A DNA stretch of 53,025 nt from an uncultured Chlorobiaceae bacterium (GTDB lineage Bacteria > Bacteroidota > Chlorobiia > Chlorobiales > Chlorobiaceae), in the NCBI GenBank assembly GCA_903895195.1, contig CAITSZ010000022.1:1-53025 (forward strand). The letters run 5' to 3'. This document shows, piece after piece, positions 17,518-27,107 of the stretch. The stretch's first letter is position 1, and the number at the start of each line of letters is the position of its first letter. The notes under the pieces were generated by a model. It was given only the letters and a program-made list of their open reading frames with translations. It was not told the origin of the DNA and searched no databases. A program made the translations under genes and the position numbers.

Positions 17518-18021
17518 TCAGAGAAACTCGCCGAATCTCGGTATCACTATATACTTTTCCCCAAGATTGAACTCCTCTACAAACTCATCTATAGCTGGCA
17601 CCAAAATCTTTTTTTCACCGACCTTAACCTCATATACCTCATTGGCTGGCATCCTGATAACATTAGTAACCACGCCGACTTCAGTACGATTTCGGTCTAT
17701 AACCTTCATGCCTATAATCTCGTGAACATAAGCACGGTTTTCCGGCTGAGGCAAAAGCTGATCTTCTGTGACAAACAATTTCCAGCCTGTCAGAGTCTCT
17801 GCTTTTTCCATCGTGTCAATTCCTTCAAAGAACAACCATGCAAATCCAGCTCCGAGAGCGGCTTTTTTAACTTTCAACCGCTCAACAGAATCCTCGGACT
17901 TTCCTGCGTAATACTCACGGCGTGAAAGAAAAGTTTCAGGAAAGTCGGTAACCAGTTCCACCTTAACTTCACCCTGCAATCCTTTCGGCTTGAGAATGAC
18001 TCCTGTTATATAGAGTTCCAT
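17518..18021 (-). CDS. rimM: 16S rRNA processing protein RimM
   Basis: 167 residues with the N-terminal RimM beta-barrel (ITGVILKPKGLQGEVKVELV) and C-terminal PRC barrel (VHEIIGMKVIDRN, VLVPAIDEFVEEFNL). RimM helps mature the 30S head and binds S19. It sits 24 bp after rpsP and 44 bp before trmD in the ribosomal operon. Confidence 0.97.
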   Translation of the reverse strand: MELYITGVILKPKGLQGEVKVELVTDFPETFLSRREYYAGKSEDSVERLKVKKAALGAGFAWLFFEGIDTMEKAETLTGWKLFVTEDQLLPQPENRAYVHEIIGMKVIDRNRTEVGVVTNVIRMPANEVYEVKVGEKKILVPAIDEFVEEFNLGEKYIVIPRFGEFL

Positions 18022-18045
18022 TCCGACCTCACCGTAAAAGAGTTA

Positions 18046-18453
18046 TCAGGCTTCTGCGCCTGCTGCCTTCGCTTCTGCCGCTTTTTTGGCAGTACGACGA
18101 TGAGACTTCAATGCAAGGCGCTTCTGACGTCTGACGTTCTGATGCTCCTGCCATTTTTCCATCTCTGCAGTAACTTCAGCCTCACTGCGACCCATGCTCT
18201 TGAGCCTGAGTTCGTAGAGCAAACCTGTAGTACGGATAAGGCTGTTAACCGTTGCAGTTGGCTGTGCACCAGTCTGCATCCAATATATGATACGGTCTTT
18301 CTTAATGGTCACAGCGTGTGGCTTTGCTGTAGGTTCGTAATGGCCTACAACTTCAAGAAACTTGCCGTCCCGTGGTGAGCGCGCATCGGCAACAACAATC
18401 TGGTATACCGGCAATTTTTTTCTTCCTGCTCTTTTCAGTCTGATCTTTACCAA
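18046..18453 (-). CDS. rpsP: 30S ribosomal protein S16
   Basis: 135 residues. The N-terminal core is canonical ([40 protein letters not shown]). A 45-residue extension ends in an Ala/Lys-rich tail ([13 protein letters not shown]), longer than the roughly 82-residue Escherichia coli protein but common in the Bacteroidota/Chlorobiota lineage. It follows ffh by 46 bp. Confidence 0.98.
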   Translation of the reverse strand: MVKIRLKRAGRKKLPVYQIVVADARSPRDGKFLEVVGHYEPTAKPHAVTIKKDRIIYWMQTGAQPTATVNSLIRTTGLLYELRLKSMGRSEAEVTAEMEKWQEHQNVRRQKRLALKSHRRTAKKAAEAKAAGAEA

Positions 18454-18499
18454 GGCTAATGTATTTTAGTTAATGTTTACTACTGACAGTAAGTGTAAT

Positions 18500-19849
18500 T
18501 TATCGTTTTAAAAACTTATCCAAAGCAAGATTCTGCGAGGTAATTTTTCTTCCTGACTGCGACAGCTTTGATACCGAACGCATCATTTTTTTCATCTCTG
18601 AGAACTGCTTGAGCAGAAGGTTAACCTCCTGCACTTTGGTTCCGCTGCCTTTTGCAATACGTTGACGGCGGCTTCCATTGATGATATCAGGATTAACTTT
18701 CTCCTGTCTGGTCATCGAGTTGATCATGGCCTCAATAGGCTTGAAATCCAGATTCTCAAGATCCTGCTTAGGCACCATCTTGTTAAGACCCGGCACCATC
18801 TCGATCAAACCCTGAATAGAACCCATTTTTTTAAGCTGCTGGAGCTGATCGAAAAAGTCGTTGAGATCGAACTCGTTCTTCATCAACCGCTTCTGCATCT
18901 CGAGAGATTTCTCAAGATCGAGATTCTCCTGGGCTTTTTCAACAAAACTGACAATATCGCCCATTCCCAGAATCCTCTGGGCCATACGGTCAGGATAGAA
19001 TATATCCAGATCGTCAACCTTCTCGCCGATACTGATAAACTTGATCGGCTTTTCAACAACCTGACGTATGGAAAGCGCAGCGCCGCCTCTTGAATCACCA
19101 TCAAGCTTGGTGAGCACTACACCGTCAAAATCAAGGCGATCGTTGAAGGCCTTTGCTGTATTGACAGCTTCCTGTCCCATCATGGAGTCAACAACAAAGA
19201 GAAGCTCGTCAGGCTTGAGTGCATGCTTCAAAGCCTCTGCTTCAGCCATCATCTGCTGATCAATCTGCAGACGTCCGGCAGTATCGATAATGAGAACATC
19301 TTTTCCGGTAGAGCGTGCCTCTTCAAGACCCTGAAGGGCTGCCTTCATGGCATCCTGCTGTTCAATAGAAAACACGGGAACATCAACCTGCAGACCAAGG
19401 GCTTTAAGCTGGTCAATTGCTGCCGGACGATAGACGTCAGCTGCAACAAGGAGAGGATTTTTTCCGTTCTTTTTGAGCCGCAGAGCAAGTTTTGCGCAAA
19501 ATGTTGTTTTTCCCGACCCCTGAAGACCGGCAACCATAATTACTGCGGGAAGTTTCTTGGGTGAAAGGTTGAGCGGCTTCTGTTCACCACCCATCAGTTC
19601 GGTCAGTTCATCGTAGACGATTTTGACGATCATCTGCGCAGGCGATACGCTTTTGATGACCTGCTCGCCGAGAGACTTTTCCCTTATATCTTCAATTAAT
19701 TTCTTTGCTACCTTATAGTTAACGTCAGCACCAAGAAGAGCTCTCTTGATATCCCGCATGGCGAGACCAATATTGATCTCATTTATGGTGGCCTGACCTG
19801 CGAGCTTTTTAAAGGTGGCCTCTAATTTATCACTTAAACTGTCGAACAT
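18500..19849 (-). CDS. ffh: Signal recognition particle protein Ffh
   Basis: 449 residues: N domain, SRP GTPase G domain ([48 protein letters not shown]) and a methionine-rich M domain (about 300-435) that binds 4.5S RNA and signal peptides. It targets nascent membrane proteins with FtsY. First gene of the minus-strand ribosomal operon; the promoter must lie in the 146-bp gap before the divergent heptose kinase gene. No 4.5S RNA gene is recognised in the window. Confidence 0.98.
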   Translation of the reverse strand: MFDSLSDKLEATFKKLAGQATINEINIGLAMRDIKRALLGADVNYKVAKKLIEDIREKSLGEQVIKSVSPAQMIVKIVYDELTELMGGEQKPLNLSPKKLPAVIMVAGLQGSGKTTFCAKLALRLKKNGKNPLLVAADVYRPAAIDQLKALGLQVDVPVFSIEQQDAMKAALQGLEEARSTGKDVLIIDTAGRLQIDQQMMAEAEALKHALKPDELLFVVDSMMGQEAVNTAKAFNDRLDFDGVVLTKLDGDSRGGAALSIRQVVEKPIKFISIGEKVDDLDIFYPDRMAQRILGMGDIVSFVEKAQENLDLEKSLEMQKRLMKNEFDLNDFFDQLQQLKKMGSIQGLIEMVPGLNKMVPKQDLENLDFKPIEAMINSMTRQEKVNPDIINGSRRQRIAKGSGTKVQEVNLLLKQFSEMKKMMRSVSKLSQSGRKITSQNLALDKFLKR

Positions 19850-19995
19850 TGGTTCCCGCTTTTTTCAGATAAAGCTTAAAAATGCTTAGCTTTAATTATA
19901 ACAAAAAATAGCAAAAAATAAAATGATACAATCATATCTTCATTGCTTAAACGTTATTTCCTGCTATTTTTTATCTCCTGAGCACTGAAAACATC

Positions 19996-20994
19996 ATGAA
20001 ACAAGAGGTTATGACTGCAAACTCCATTGACGCCATTCTGGACTCTTTTCGACACAAGCGGATTGCCGTTATCGGCGACATTATGCTTGACAAGTATATT
20101 TTTGGTCATGTCTCCCGTATTTCGCCCGAATACCCCGTTCCTGTAGTGGATGTTACCCATGAGGATTACCGGCTTGGAGGAGCTGCAAATGTAGCGCTCA
20201 ATACGCAGTCGATCGGGGCAAAAACAATATTGATCGGCATTACCGGGGCAGACAACAACCGCGAAATACTTCTGGATCTGTTCCGGAAGCAAGGTCTCGC
20301 AATGGAGGGACTTATCAGCGATCCTTCAAGACCGACAACCTGCAAAACCAGAATCCTGTCGCAAAACCATCACATTACAAGGGTGGACTTCGAAAGCAGA
20401 AAGGATGTTGACGAAACTATTGAAAATGCTGTTATAGATGCATTTAACTCGGTTATCGAGTCAATAGACGCAGTCGTACTGGAAGATTACAACAAGGGGC
20501 TGCTGAGCGCAAAAATCATTGAGCATATCATAACAGTCTCAAAACGGCAGAATACACCGGTACTTGTCGATCCGAAACTCAAGAATTTCTTCGCTTTCAC
20601 TGGATGCACAGTTTTTAAGCCGAACCTTTCAGAAATGGCATCATCACTCGGGATAGTCCTGCACAACAACGACCCCGAAATTGAAGAGGCCTGCCGGGCG
20701 CTCCAGGAAAAACTGCAAGCTGAAACAATTATCGTTACAAGAAGCGATAAAGGCATGACAATCTATAATGGGTCGTTTACCCATATCCCGGCAACTTCAC
20801 TCGAGGTATCCGACGTTTCAGGCGCCGGAGACACCGTTATCGGGATGCTTGCACTGGGTGCTGCTGCGGGTGTAGATATGGTAACGAATGCTACAATAGC
20901 CAATCTTGCTGCCGGAACAGTCTGTCAGGAAGTTGGTGCCGTGCCGGTAAGAGCAGATAAACTGATCAAAGCTTTTCAGCAGTATCATCAATGA
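19996..20994 (+). CDS. rfaE1: D-glycero-beta-D-manno-heptose-7-phosphate kinase
   Basis: A 332-residue PfkB-family sugar kinase matching the N-terminal (kinase) half of HldE. Motifs: [21 protein letters not shown] with the [10 protein letters not shown] substrate loop, and the ATP/catalytic motif [18 protein letters not shown] with the catalytic Asp in GAGD. It phosphorylates heptose-7-phosphate at C1 on the route to ADP-heptose for lipopolysaccharide. The adenylyltransferase half is absent and not nearby, so it must be encoded elsewhere. Its 3' end overlaps the convergent START-domain gene by 29 bp. Confidence 0.92.
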   Translation: MKQEVMTANSIDAILDSFRHKRIAVIGDIMLDKYIFGHVSRISPEYPVPVVDVTHEDYRLGGAANVALNTQSIGAKTILIGITGADNNREILLDLFRKQGLAMEGLISDPSRPTTCKTRILSQNHHITRVDFESRKDVDETIENAVIDAFNSVIESIDAVVLEDYNKGLLSAKIIEHIITVSKRQNTPVLVDPKLKNFFAFTGCTVFKPNLSEMASSLGIVLHNNDPEIEEACRALQEKLQAETIIVTRSDKGMTIYNGSFTHIPATSLEVSDVSGAGDTVIGMLALGAAAGVDMVTNATIANLAAGTVCQEVGAVPVRADKLIKAFQQYHQ

Positions 20995-21604
20995 TCGTGA
21001 GGTGCTGCTTTATATCCTCAGGATATGGAGGGTTATAGGACGCATCCTTCAGAAGGGTTTTCAGATTGTTCATTGAATAGAACGGAACTTCGAACATTCC
21101 GGCATTACTCATTGAAGAGGGAACATCCTTGCCTGGATCTATGTGCATGACAAAGGTGATATTCACTCTCCCCTCGGTTGTCGGCTTGAAAGCCCACATA
21201 CCTGTGGCGTGACGAACCCTGTGATACTCTGGATTGTCTGGCAGATAGTCAGGCTCGGCCTTCATCGTAAGCGCCACGGAATTATCCCCTGCCAAAGTGA
21301 GTCCTGTACGCATAATTACCTCCCTGTGCTGAAGCGGCCAGGGGGTTTTAATAATTTGACGGACAACGTACTCCGTAGGAGTAGTTTTGTCAAGAATATG
21401 CATGTCCACGAGTTGATGAACCCAGCGATTATAACTGGGCATGTCGTAAAAAAGGCTGATAAGCTTATTTAAGGATACCTCCACCTCAGCCTCTCCCTTA
21501 AAGCCCTGGATGTCGGATCCGTCAACCTTGGAGGAATATATTTTTATCCCTTTATGTTCAATGCGAAATTTCCAGTCCCCATGAAGAATTAACCCGATAT
21601 CCAT
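20966..21604 (-). CDS. START-domain lipid-binding protein (copy A)
   Basis: 212 residues forming essentially one START domain. Features: W11-type start ([19 protein letters not shown]), [31 protein letters not shown] and a C-terminal helix region [26 protein letters not shown] domains bind sterols, phospholipids or other hydrophobic ligands; they are common in eukaryotes and scattered in bacteria. There is no signal peptide, so it is probably cytosolic. It is paired with a paralogue 50 bp upstream and follows ctpA. The ligand is unknown; a hopanoid, quinone or pigment is conceivable but unsupported. Confidence 0.8.
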   Translation of the reverse strand: MDIGLILHGDWKFRIEHKGIKIYSSKVDGSDIQGFKGEAEVEVSLNKLISLFYDMPSYNRWVHQLVDMHILDKTTPTEYVVRQIIKTPWPLQHREVIMRTGLTLAGDNSVALTMKAEPDYLPDNPEYHRVRHATGMWAFKPTTEGRVNITFVMHIDPGKDVPSSMSNAGMFEVPFYSMNNLKTLLKDASYNPPYPEDIKQHLTIIDDTAEKL

Positions 21605-21654
21605 ACTGTTCTTTTAAGGGTATGATATAAAGACTGCAAAAAAACGCTGATAGA

Positions 21655-22311
21655 TCACTCAGTTATAAATTTCTCGTAATTCTGGAAGACATCTTTAGCT
21701 GATTTCTTAAAAGGTGCTTCAACTGGAACAAGATATTTTTCCTGTTTGACCATCTCCCTCAGGTTGGTCAACGTATGATACGGGGTATCAATAACAGCAA
21801 TATTGGCAAGCCAGGATGGAATTTCACCGCCGGGTTCTATATGAAGACGAAAAACAACCCTGCACTGATCAGCAGACAAGGGAATAATGTTCCATGCACC
21901 CTCAAGCTGGGGAACACGCACATACTTATCGTTTAAAGGGAGATAATCCGCCATACACTCCAGTTTAATATAAACTTCGGAAGTATCAGGATCAAGATAT
22001 CCCATTGAACGAGTTATGATTTCTCGATCTGTAACAGGCCATGGAGCGCTGACCAGCTGGTAGACAACTCGGCCTTCATCTCCCGAGAGCTCCTGAAGCA
22101 CCTTCATTTCCTTCGTCTTCCATACCCACTCAGTAGCTGCGTCAACATCATACAAAAGGCTCAGCACCGCATGTTGAGGAGCATCGATGGTTGCTATTCC
22201 GACAAATGACAGAAAATCAGAGGACGGCACAGGGCAGGTAAATATTTTCAGCCAGTCCTTCTGCAGGCGCAACGTACAGGTGGCACTGTTGATTTTTTCA
22301 ATAATTGACAT
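21655..22311 (-). CDS. START-domain lipid-binding protein (copy B)
   Basis: About 218 residues, paralogous to copy A: the same [51 protein letters not shown] and [14 protein letters not shown] blocks, but clearly diverged overall. I choose the ATG at 22311 because GAGG sits just upstream; the frame extends 20 codons further to 22371. Cytosolic by sequence. It lies between ctpA (60 bp upstream) and copy A, suggesting one transcript and perhaps a two-protein lipid-handling function. Confidence 0.8.
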   Translation of the reverse strand: MSIIEKINSATCTLRLQKDWLKIFTCPVPSSDFLSFVGIATIDAPQHAVLSLLYDVDAATEWVWKTKEMKVLQELSGDEGRVVYQLVSAPWPVTDREIITRSMGYLDPDTSEVYIKLECMADYLPLNDKYVRVPQLEGAWNIIPLSADQCRVVFRLHIEPGGEIPSWLANIAVIDTPYHTLTNLREMVKQEKYLVPVEAPFKKSAKDVFQNYEKFITE

Positions 22312-22371
22312 AAAAGCCTCGGTTAAAACGTTAACAAGGAGAATAAAGATCAGGGAGTCATGACCCCGCAC

Positions 22372-24030
22372 TCAAGGGCGCAGACCAGGCACTGTTTCGG
22401 CTATTTTTACAAGTGGATCTGCATTGCGTACAAGAAATTTTATCTGCCCTTCAGCTCCAAAAAGCTGATGCGCAATCTTCGACTTCACGGCACGGGCAAT
22501 GCTTTTTCTGTCTCGAACAAAAGCAGCTTTATCAAAAGCGATTTTTTTAGCCTTGCAGGCCTTTAAGACCAGGGCCTCAAAACCGCTCTCTTCAGAGTAA
22601 TTGGCAATAAAGCTATCCAATGAGGTGCGATAAGCCTGAACTGAGCTGTTTCGATCATCAAGAAGCTTCAGTGCAATATCGTCAATAGAACCCGTCTGAA
22701 AAAGCTTCTGATAAAAATCGGAGTATGCGCTTCCGGTTACCCAGAAATCAGGAATAATACCACCTGCATCCCTGAGTGCAGCAAGTTTGCTGTGACCTTT
22801 TGCATCCTTTCCTTTGAGTGATAATACCAATGAAGGGAGTGATGATGTTTTGTAGACGGATACTTCATTGGTTTTCATATAGAGTAAACTGTCGGGATCG
22901 GTAAAGAGTTTCTGCGGATGAATATTAACCATAGCATCCTTGTAATACCTTTCACGGCCAGCACCACCCTTACGATAGACTCTCTGTATCAGTCGACCCG
23001 AGGGGGTATAGTATCGAGATACTGTAAGGCGGATAGCTGAACCGTCGGCGAACTGGAGCTGACGCTGAACCAGCCCCTTCCCAAAGCTCAATTCACCAAC
23101 AACAACGGCTCTCTTGTTATCTTGCAGAGCTCCGGCAAGAATTTCAGAGGCAGAAGCACTTCCTTTATCAACCAGCACAACAACCTCCCCGTTTCTGAAA
23201 CCCTCATCTGCTGATTTGGCTACATATCGTTCATCCTCCGAACCACCGGCGCGGCTTTTGGTATAAACAATCAGCTGGCCTTTAGCAAGAAATTCGTCGG
23301 CAACGGCAACAGCCTGTTCAAGAAAGCCACCGGGATTGCCTCTGAGATCAAGGATAACTCTTTTCATACCCTGCTTTTTCAAACCGTCAAGCGCACGGCG
23401 GAACTCTTCAGCTGTAGTTGCAATAAAACGACTCAACCTTATATAACCGACCTTATTATTAAGCATAAAGGCAGCGTCGATACTCGACGTTGATATCTTA
23501 CCGCGGGTAACGGTAAAATCAAGAAGTTTGCCATTGAGAGGCCTGAATACTTTCAACCGGACTTTCGTTCCTCGTTTCCCTCTCAGCTTTCTAAGAACAT
23601 CCTGCTGGGTTATTCCAACAGCCGAGGCAGAATCAATGGCAATAATGCGGTCTCCCGTCGCAATTCCAACAGTAGCACTGGGCCCGCCGGAGAGGGGGGT
23701 GACAACAAGAAGAGTATCGCTGACCACATCAAATTCTATCCCTATGCCATCAAAATTCCCATCAAACTCAGCCTGGGAAAAAGAGACCTTTTCAGGCTCA
23801 AGATAGACTGTGTGGGGGTCAAGGTATTCCGCCATTCCCTGTATTCCGGCACCTGCTAAACTGTCGCTGTCAACCTTGTCGACATAGAACTCCTTCATCA
23901 GGCCGAAGGCCTCAAGCATTTTTTTCTGCTGGGCCACCTGAATATCCCTGCCGCCATTGAGCCTGGTGCCTAAAAAAACGCCAAATACAAGCACGACAAG
24001 CATCATTACAATGGTAAGTATTCGGGACAT
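22372..24030 (-). CDS. ctpA: Carboxyl-terminal processing protease CtpA (S41)
   Basis: About 552 residues. An N-terminal membrane anchor (ILTIVMMLVVLVFGVFLG) places it in the periplasm. A PDZ domain (LVVTPLSGGPSATVGIATGD) is followed by the S41 protease domain with catalytic Ser in DKGSASASEI and Lys in SFGKGLVQRQL, and the strand VILDLRGNPGGFLE. A long C-terminal extension (about 400-552) is typical of the Bacteroidota/Chlorobiota group. It trims C-termini of exported proteins. ATG 24030 starts at the anchor; an in-frame upstream ATG reaches 24069. It heads the minus-strand unit ctpA-START B-START A. Confidence 0.94.
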   Translation of the reverse strand: MSRILTIVMMLVVLVFGVFLGTRLNGGRDIQVAQQKKMLEAFGLMKEFYVDKVDSDSLAGAGIQGMAEYLDPHTVYLEPEKVSFSQAEFDGNFDGIGIEFDVVSDTLLVVTPLSGGPSATVGIATGDRIIAIDSASAVGITQQDVLRKLRGKRGTKVRLKVFRPLNGKLLDFTVTRGKISTSSIDAAFMLNNKVGYIRLSRFIATTAEEFRRALDGLKKQGMKRVILDLRGNPGGFLEQAVAVADEFLAKGQLIVYTKSRAGGSEDERYVAKSADEGFRNGEVVVLVDKGSASASEILAGALQDNKRAVVVGELSFGKGLVQRQLQFADGSAIRLTVSRYYTPSGRLIQRVYRKGGAGRERYYKDAMVNIHPQKLFTDPDSLLYMKTNEVSVYKTSSLPSLVLSLKGKDAKGHSKLAALRDAGGIIPDFWVTGSAYSDFYQKLFQTGSIDDIALKLLDDRNSSVQAYRTSLDSFIANYSEESGFEALVLKACKAKKIAFDKAAFVRDRKSIARAVKSKIAHQLFGAEGQIKFLVRNADPLVKIAETVPGLRP

Positions 24031-24069
24031 GACGAGTGGTTTGATTACAAAATATGAGAGTACAACCAA

Positions 24070-24777
24070 TTAGGCCTGAAACACAGTTTACCGATCAGTT
24101 ATCAAAATCACAAAAATTATCATTTCTCCTCCCGCTGAAAGCCCTCGTACTCATAAACTTTATGAGCAAGAAAAACCGAAAAGCAGTGTATGGATAATTG
24201 AATTATTTACCAATACAAGAAGAGGCGAATAAGAGCCACCTAACAACACCTAATCAACGGCATAACATAAAGAAATATCGAAACCACCATAAAAAGAAAC
24301 ATCAAGAAAAAAATCTAAAGACAACAATGTTATAACAAGAAAAAAAAGCTATAAAAAAATAGATTTTTCAGAAAGCAATCGTTTAACAATAAAGATTAAA
24401 AATATAATAAATAAACAAACAAGAACTTTTTAAACTAAGACTTTCAAAAGAAACTTGCAACATTAAAGAAAACACAAACAAACTAATAATATATTTATCT
24501 AAATTACTTTTAGTTATTTTAATACAATATCTTATGTATTTTTATATAAACTAAAGTTTAATAAGTTTACTACTTTTTTAATATTAAAACAACAACAATA
24601 GACCGCGATATAAACAATAAAATTCAACAGCATATATTTAATAATTAAACTATTTTTAACGCAGCATAAATACAGCGCTAATGAAAACATAACTTGTTAT
24701 TATACCGCAAGTTATATTGTTTAATGGAAACGTTTCGGTTTAATCTTATACTTTATTTCGCAAGATATATTGAATAA
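24070..24777. other. Long AT-rich non-coding gap
   Basis: About 700 bp of strongly AT-rich sequence with no credible gene on either strand; runs such as AAAATCTAAAGAC and AATATAATAAATAAAC dominate. It contains a 17-bp palindrome at 24150-24166, the palindrome GAAACGTTTC at 24727-24736, and the repeat AACTTG/CAAGTT near 24690-24712. It is unlike any other spacer in the window. Confidence 0.6.
24150..24166. promoter_or_regulatory. 17-bp palindrome upstream of ctpA
   Basis: CTCATAAA-C-TTTATGAG is a perfect palindrome about 120 bp before the ctpA start, at the edge of the AT-rich gap. A dimeric regulator could bind here; none is identified. Confidence 0.35.
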
Positions 24778-24820
24778 TCAATATGATGTAAGGAGGGGAT
24801 TATTCTGAAATATAAACGCG

Positions 24821-25297
24821 TCAGGATTGCGGTTTATATTGAACAATAAGTTCGAGCTCAAGGCTCGCTCCAAGGGGTAATTCGGTAACGCCAACAGCGC
24901 TTCTTGTGTGGGCTCCCCTGTCACCGAAAATCTCATGCAGCAACGAAGATGCCCCGTTAGCAACAAGATGCTGGCTGGAAAAGAAGGTTTCGCTGGAAAC
25001 ATAGAGAGTGAGCTTGACTATTTTTTCAATGTTATCAAGCGACCCTGTCACTGATTTTATCGCTGCAAGTGCGTTGAGAAGAGCGACTCTTGAAGCATGA
25101 AAAGCTTCATCTTTTCGCACCTCATTGACCTTGCCTTTTCCGCCTGGTTCAATGAGTTTCCCATCCTTGAGAGGGAGTTGCCCTGAGGTAAAAACAAGGT
25201 TACCGGAGCTTATTGCCGGTGAATAAAGGCCGGCAACAGCAGGAATCTGGGGAAGAATAAAGCCTGCCTTGATGATATTCTGCTCAATAACACTCAT
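24821..25297 (-). CDS. RidA/YjgF family protein
   Basis: 158 residues, longer than the 128-residue RidA core, as in the YjgF-endoribonuclease-like subgroup. Motifs: YSPAISSGNLVFTSGQLPL, NALAAIKSVTGSLDNIEKI and the Arg-containing GAHTRSAVGVTELPLGASLE that lines the active pocket (the Arg in HTRSAVG corresponds to Arg105 of RidA). RidA deaminates reactive enamines made by PLP enzymes. Whether this subgroup keeps that activity is uncertain. It is divergent from thiE across a structured 375-bp gap. Confidence 0.88.
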   Translation of the reverse strand: MSVIEQNIIKAGFILPQIPAVAGLYSPAISSGNLVFTSGQLPLKDGKLIEPGGKGKVNEVRKDEAFHASRVALLNALAAIKSVTGSLDNIEKIVKLTLYVSSETFFSSQHLVANGASSLLHEIFGDRGAHTRSAVGVTELPLGASLELELIVQYKPQS

Positions 25298-25672
25298 GAA
25301 AACCTCTTGAAAACGTTAAGTAACGGCCTATCCAAGCTATAAAAACACCTCACATGGCATTTGATGCCATCACTATTAATATTATTTATAGTGAGTAGAA
25401 AATCAAATCATTTTGTTTGAATGCCACATAATAATCGAACGGGAAGGACTCCCCTTCCGCGTATTTTCATGATCAGCAGCGCTAAGGAAGGGGCTGATGG
25501 CAGGGGTGCACTCATCGATCACCTTAGTCTTCTCCCCTCTCATATCCCTTGCATGGTGCAAATCCGGGAGCTGTATGGATGAGGCCGCTTACGGAATAGC
25601 AGGATTGTCTATCTTCCGAGATAGTTCCAGATTTATTGATACCCTTGAACAATTTTCTATCATTTTATCCTA
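25298..25672. promoter_or_regulatory. Divergent ridA/thiE spacer with several hairpins
   Basis: 375 bp without a gene. Possible stems are GGAAGG/CCTTCC (25442-25458), AGGGG/CCCCT (25502-25538), TTGCA-TGG-TGCAA (25549-25561) and CTATCT-TCCG-AGATAG (25609-25624). The word GGTGCAAATCC (25555-25565) followed by GCTGT resembles the core of a cobalamin riboswitch, but the rest of that motif, including the B12 box, is not seen. No TPP (thi-box) motif is recognised, although thiE follows. A structured thiE leader is possible; the class is unknown. Confidence 0.3.
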
Positions 25673-26296
25673 ATGATTCCTGCTGCACCGTTTCTCTGCG
25701 TCATTACCGATGAGGCATACTGCCCGGTTACTCTTGCACGTGAGGCCCTCAATGGAGGGGCCGCCATGATACAGTTGCGGCATAAATCAGCTTCCGGCAG
25801 CCAGCTTTTTACCTGGGCTCTTGCCATCCGCAACCTTTGCCGAGAGTACCACGCCCTCTTTATTATCAACGACCGGGTAGATATAGCCCTTGCTAGCGAA
25901 GCTGACGGCGTTCACCTCGGGCAGGATGACCTTCCTGCTGCTGCAGCCCGGAAACTGCTTGGAAACACCCGTATTATCGGGGTTTCAGTCTCTTCTCCGG
26001 AAGAAGCAGTGCGGGCAGAAAAAGACGGCGCTGACTATATCGGATTCGGCCATGTCTATCCGACTGTTTCAAAACTGAAAGAGCATCCACCCCTTGGCCC
26101 GGAAAATCTGCAAAAGACAGTGCAGAGTATCTCGCTGCCAGTGGTTGCCATTGGAGGAATCAGCATTGAAAACGCCCCGATTCTTATCTCCAGGGGAGCA
26201 TCAGGCGTAGCTGTAATATCGGCAGTCAGCAGGGCTGAAAATCCTTCGAAGGCAGCTTTCGAGCTCATGAGGGCTCTACAAAAGAGCCTGCCATGA
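25673..26296 (+). CDS. thiE: Thiamine-phosphate synthase
   Basis: A 207-residue TIM-barrel enzyme joining HMP-pyrophosphate and thiazole phosphate. Motifs: GGAAMIQLRHK, LFIINDRVDIALASEADGVH with HLGQDDLP, GADYIGFGHVYPTVSK and VVAIGGISIENAPILIS. Length is standard. Its stop overlaps the thiD start (ATGA), so the two are translationally coupled. The TPP precursors come from genes outside the window. Confidence 0.95.
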   Translation: MIPAAPFLCVITDEAYCPVTLAREALNGGAAMIQLRHKSASGSQLFTWALAIRNLCREYHALFIINDRVDIALASEADGVHLGQDDLPAAAARKLLGNTRIIGVSVSSPEEAVRAEKDGADYIGFGHVYPTVSKLKEHPPLGPENLQKTVQSISLPVVAIGGISIENAPILISRGASGVAVISAVSRAENPSKAAFELMRALQKSLP

Positions 26297-27105
26297 AAAA
26301 ATATACAACAGTCCTCACCATTGCAGGATCAGACGGCAGCGGCGGCGCCGGGATTCAGGCTGATATTAAAACATTCTCCGCCCTTGAGTGCTTTGCTTTA
26401 TCGGTCATAACCGCCATTACAGCCCAAAACACGACTGGAGTCAGATCGATCTACCCTCTTGATGCAAAGTGCATTACAGAGCAGTTTAGAAGCATTTCTG
26501 AAGATATTGCAATTGATGCCGTTAAAATTGGCATGCTGGGAAGCATTGTAGCCATCAAAACTGTTGCGTCACTGCTTCGGGAGCTTAAAGGCAATCCTTT
26601 TGTTATTCTCGACACGGTTCTCGCCTCTACCGGAGGCACTCCCCTTCTTCCTGCGGAGGCTATCCCGCTATTGAAAGAAGAGCTATTCCCTCTTACCTCG
26701 CTCGTTACTCCAAACCTGCCTGAAAGCGCTCTGTTGACAGGAATGGAACATGCGCCCTCCACTTCTGAAGAGATTGAGGACAGGGCGGCTAAACTCCTTG
26801 AAACAGGAACAGCTTCCGTACTCATTAAAGGCGGTCATGGCAACGGCGAAGAGTGTCGCGACTGCCTGCTCTTTGACAATCAGTTTTTCTGGTTCAGCTC
26901 AAAAAAAATCATGACAGGAAATACACATGGTACCGGATGCACGCTCTCTTCGGCTATTGCTGCATTTATGGCGAAGGGGGAAACTACGGATAGTGCTGTA
27001 GCAAAAGCAAAAGCATATCTCAATGAAGCTCTCGAGGCTGGTGCAGCTTACCGTTCAGGAGGCGGAAACGGTCCGCTGCATCACTTTTACCGATTCTGGC
27101 AGTGA
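26293..27105 (+). CDS. thiD: Bifunctional HMP kinase / HMP-phosphate kinase
   Basis: A 270-residue ribokinase-like enzyme. N-terminal TIAGSDGSGGAGIQADIK is the ThiD signature; TPNLPESALLTG and NTHGTGCTLSSAIAAFMAKG carry the ATP and catalytic Cys/Asp region. It phosphorylates hydroxymethylpyrimidine twice to give HMP-PP for thiE. It converges on ugd with only 2 bp between the stops, and no terminator is visible between them. Confidence 0.95.
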   Translation: MKKYTTVLTIAGSDGSGGAGIQADIKTFSALECFALSVITAITAQNTTGVRSIYPLDAKCITEQFRSISEDIAIDAVKIGMLGSIVAIKTVASLLRELKGNPFVILDTVLASTGGTPLLPAEAIPLLKEELFPLTSLVTPNLPESALLTGMEHAPSTSEEIEDRAAKLLETGTASVLIKGGHGNGEECRDCLLFDNQFFWFSSKKIMTGNTHGTGCTLSSAIAAFMAKGETTDSAVAKAKAYLNEALEAGAAYRSGGGNGPLHHFYRFWQ

Positions 27106-27107
27106 CG

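Noticed and set aside
18500-19995. 4.5S RNA gene near ffh
   Set aside because: The conserved GGAAGGRAGCAG core is not found on either strand.
25440-25672. TPP riboswitch upstream of thiE
   Set aside because: CCCTTGAACA and GGGGTGC words are present, but the CTGAGA and CTGATC/GCG core in proper order is not seen on either strand.
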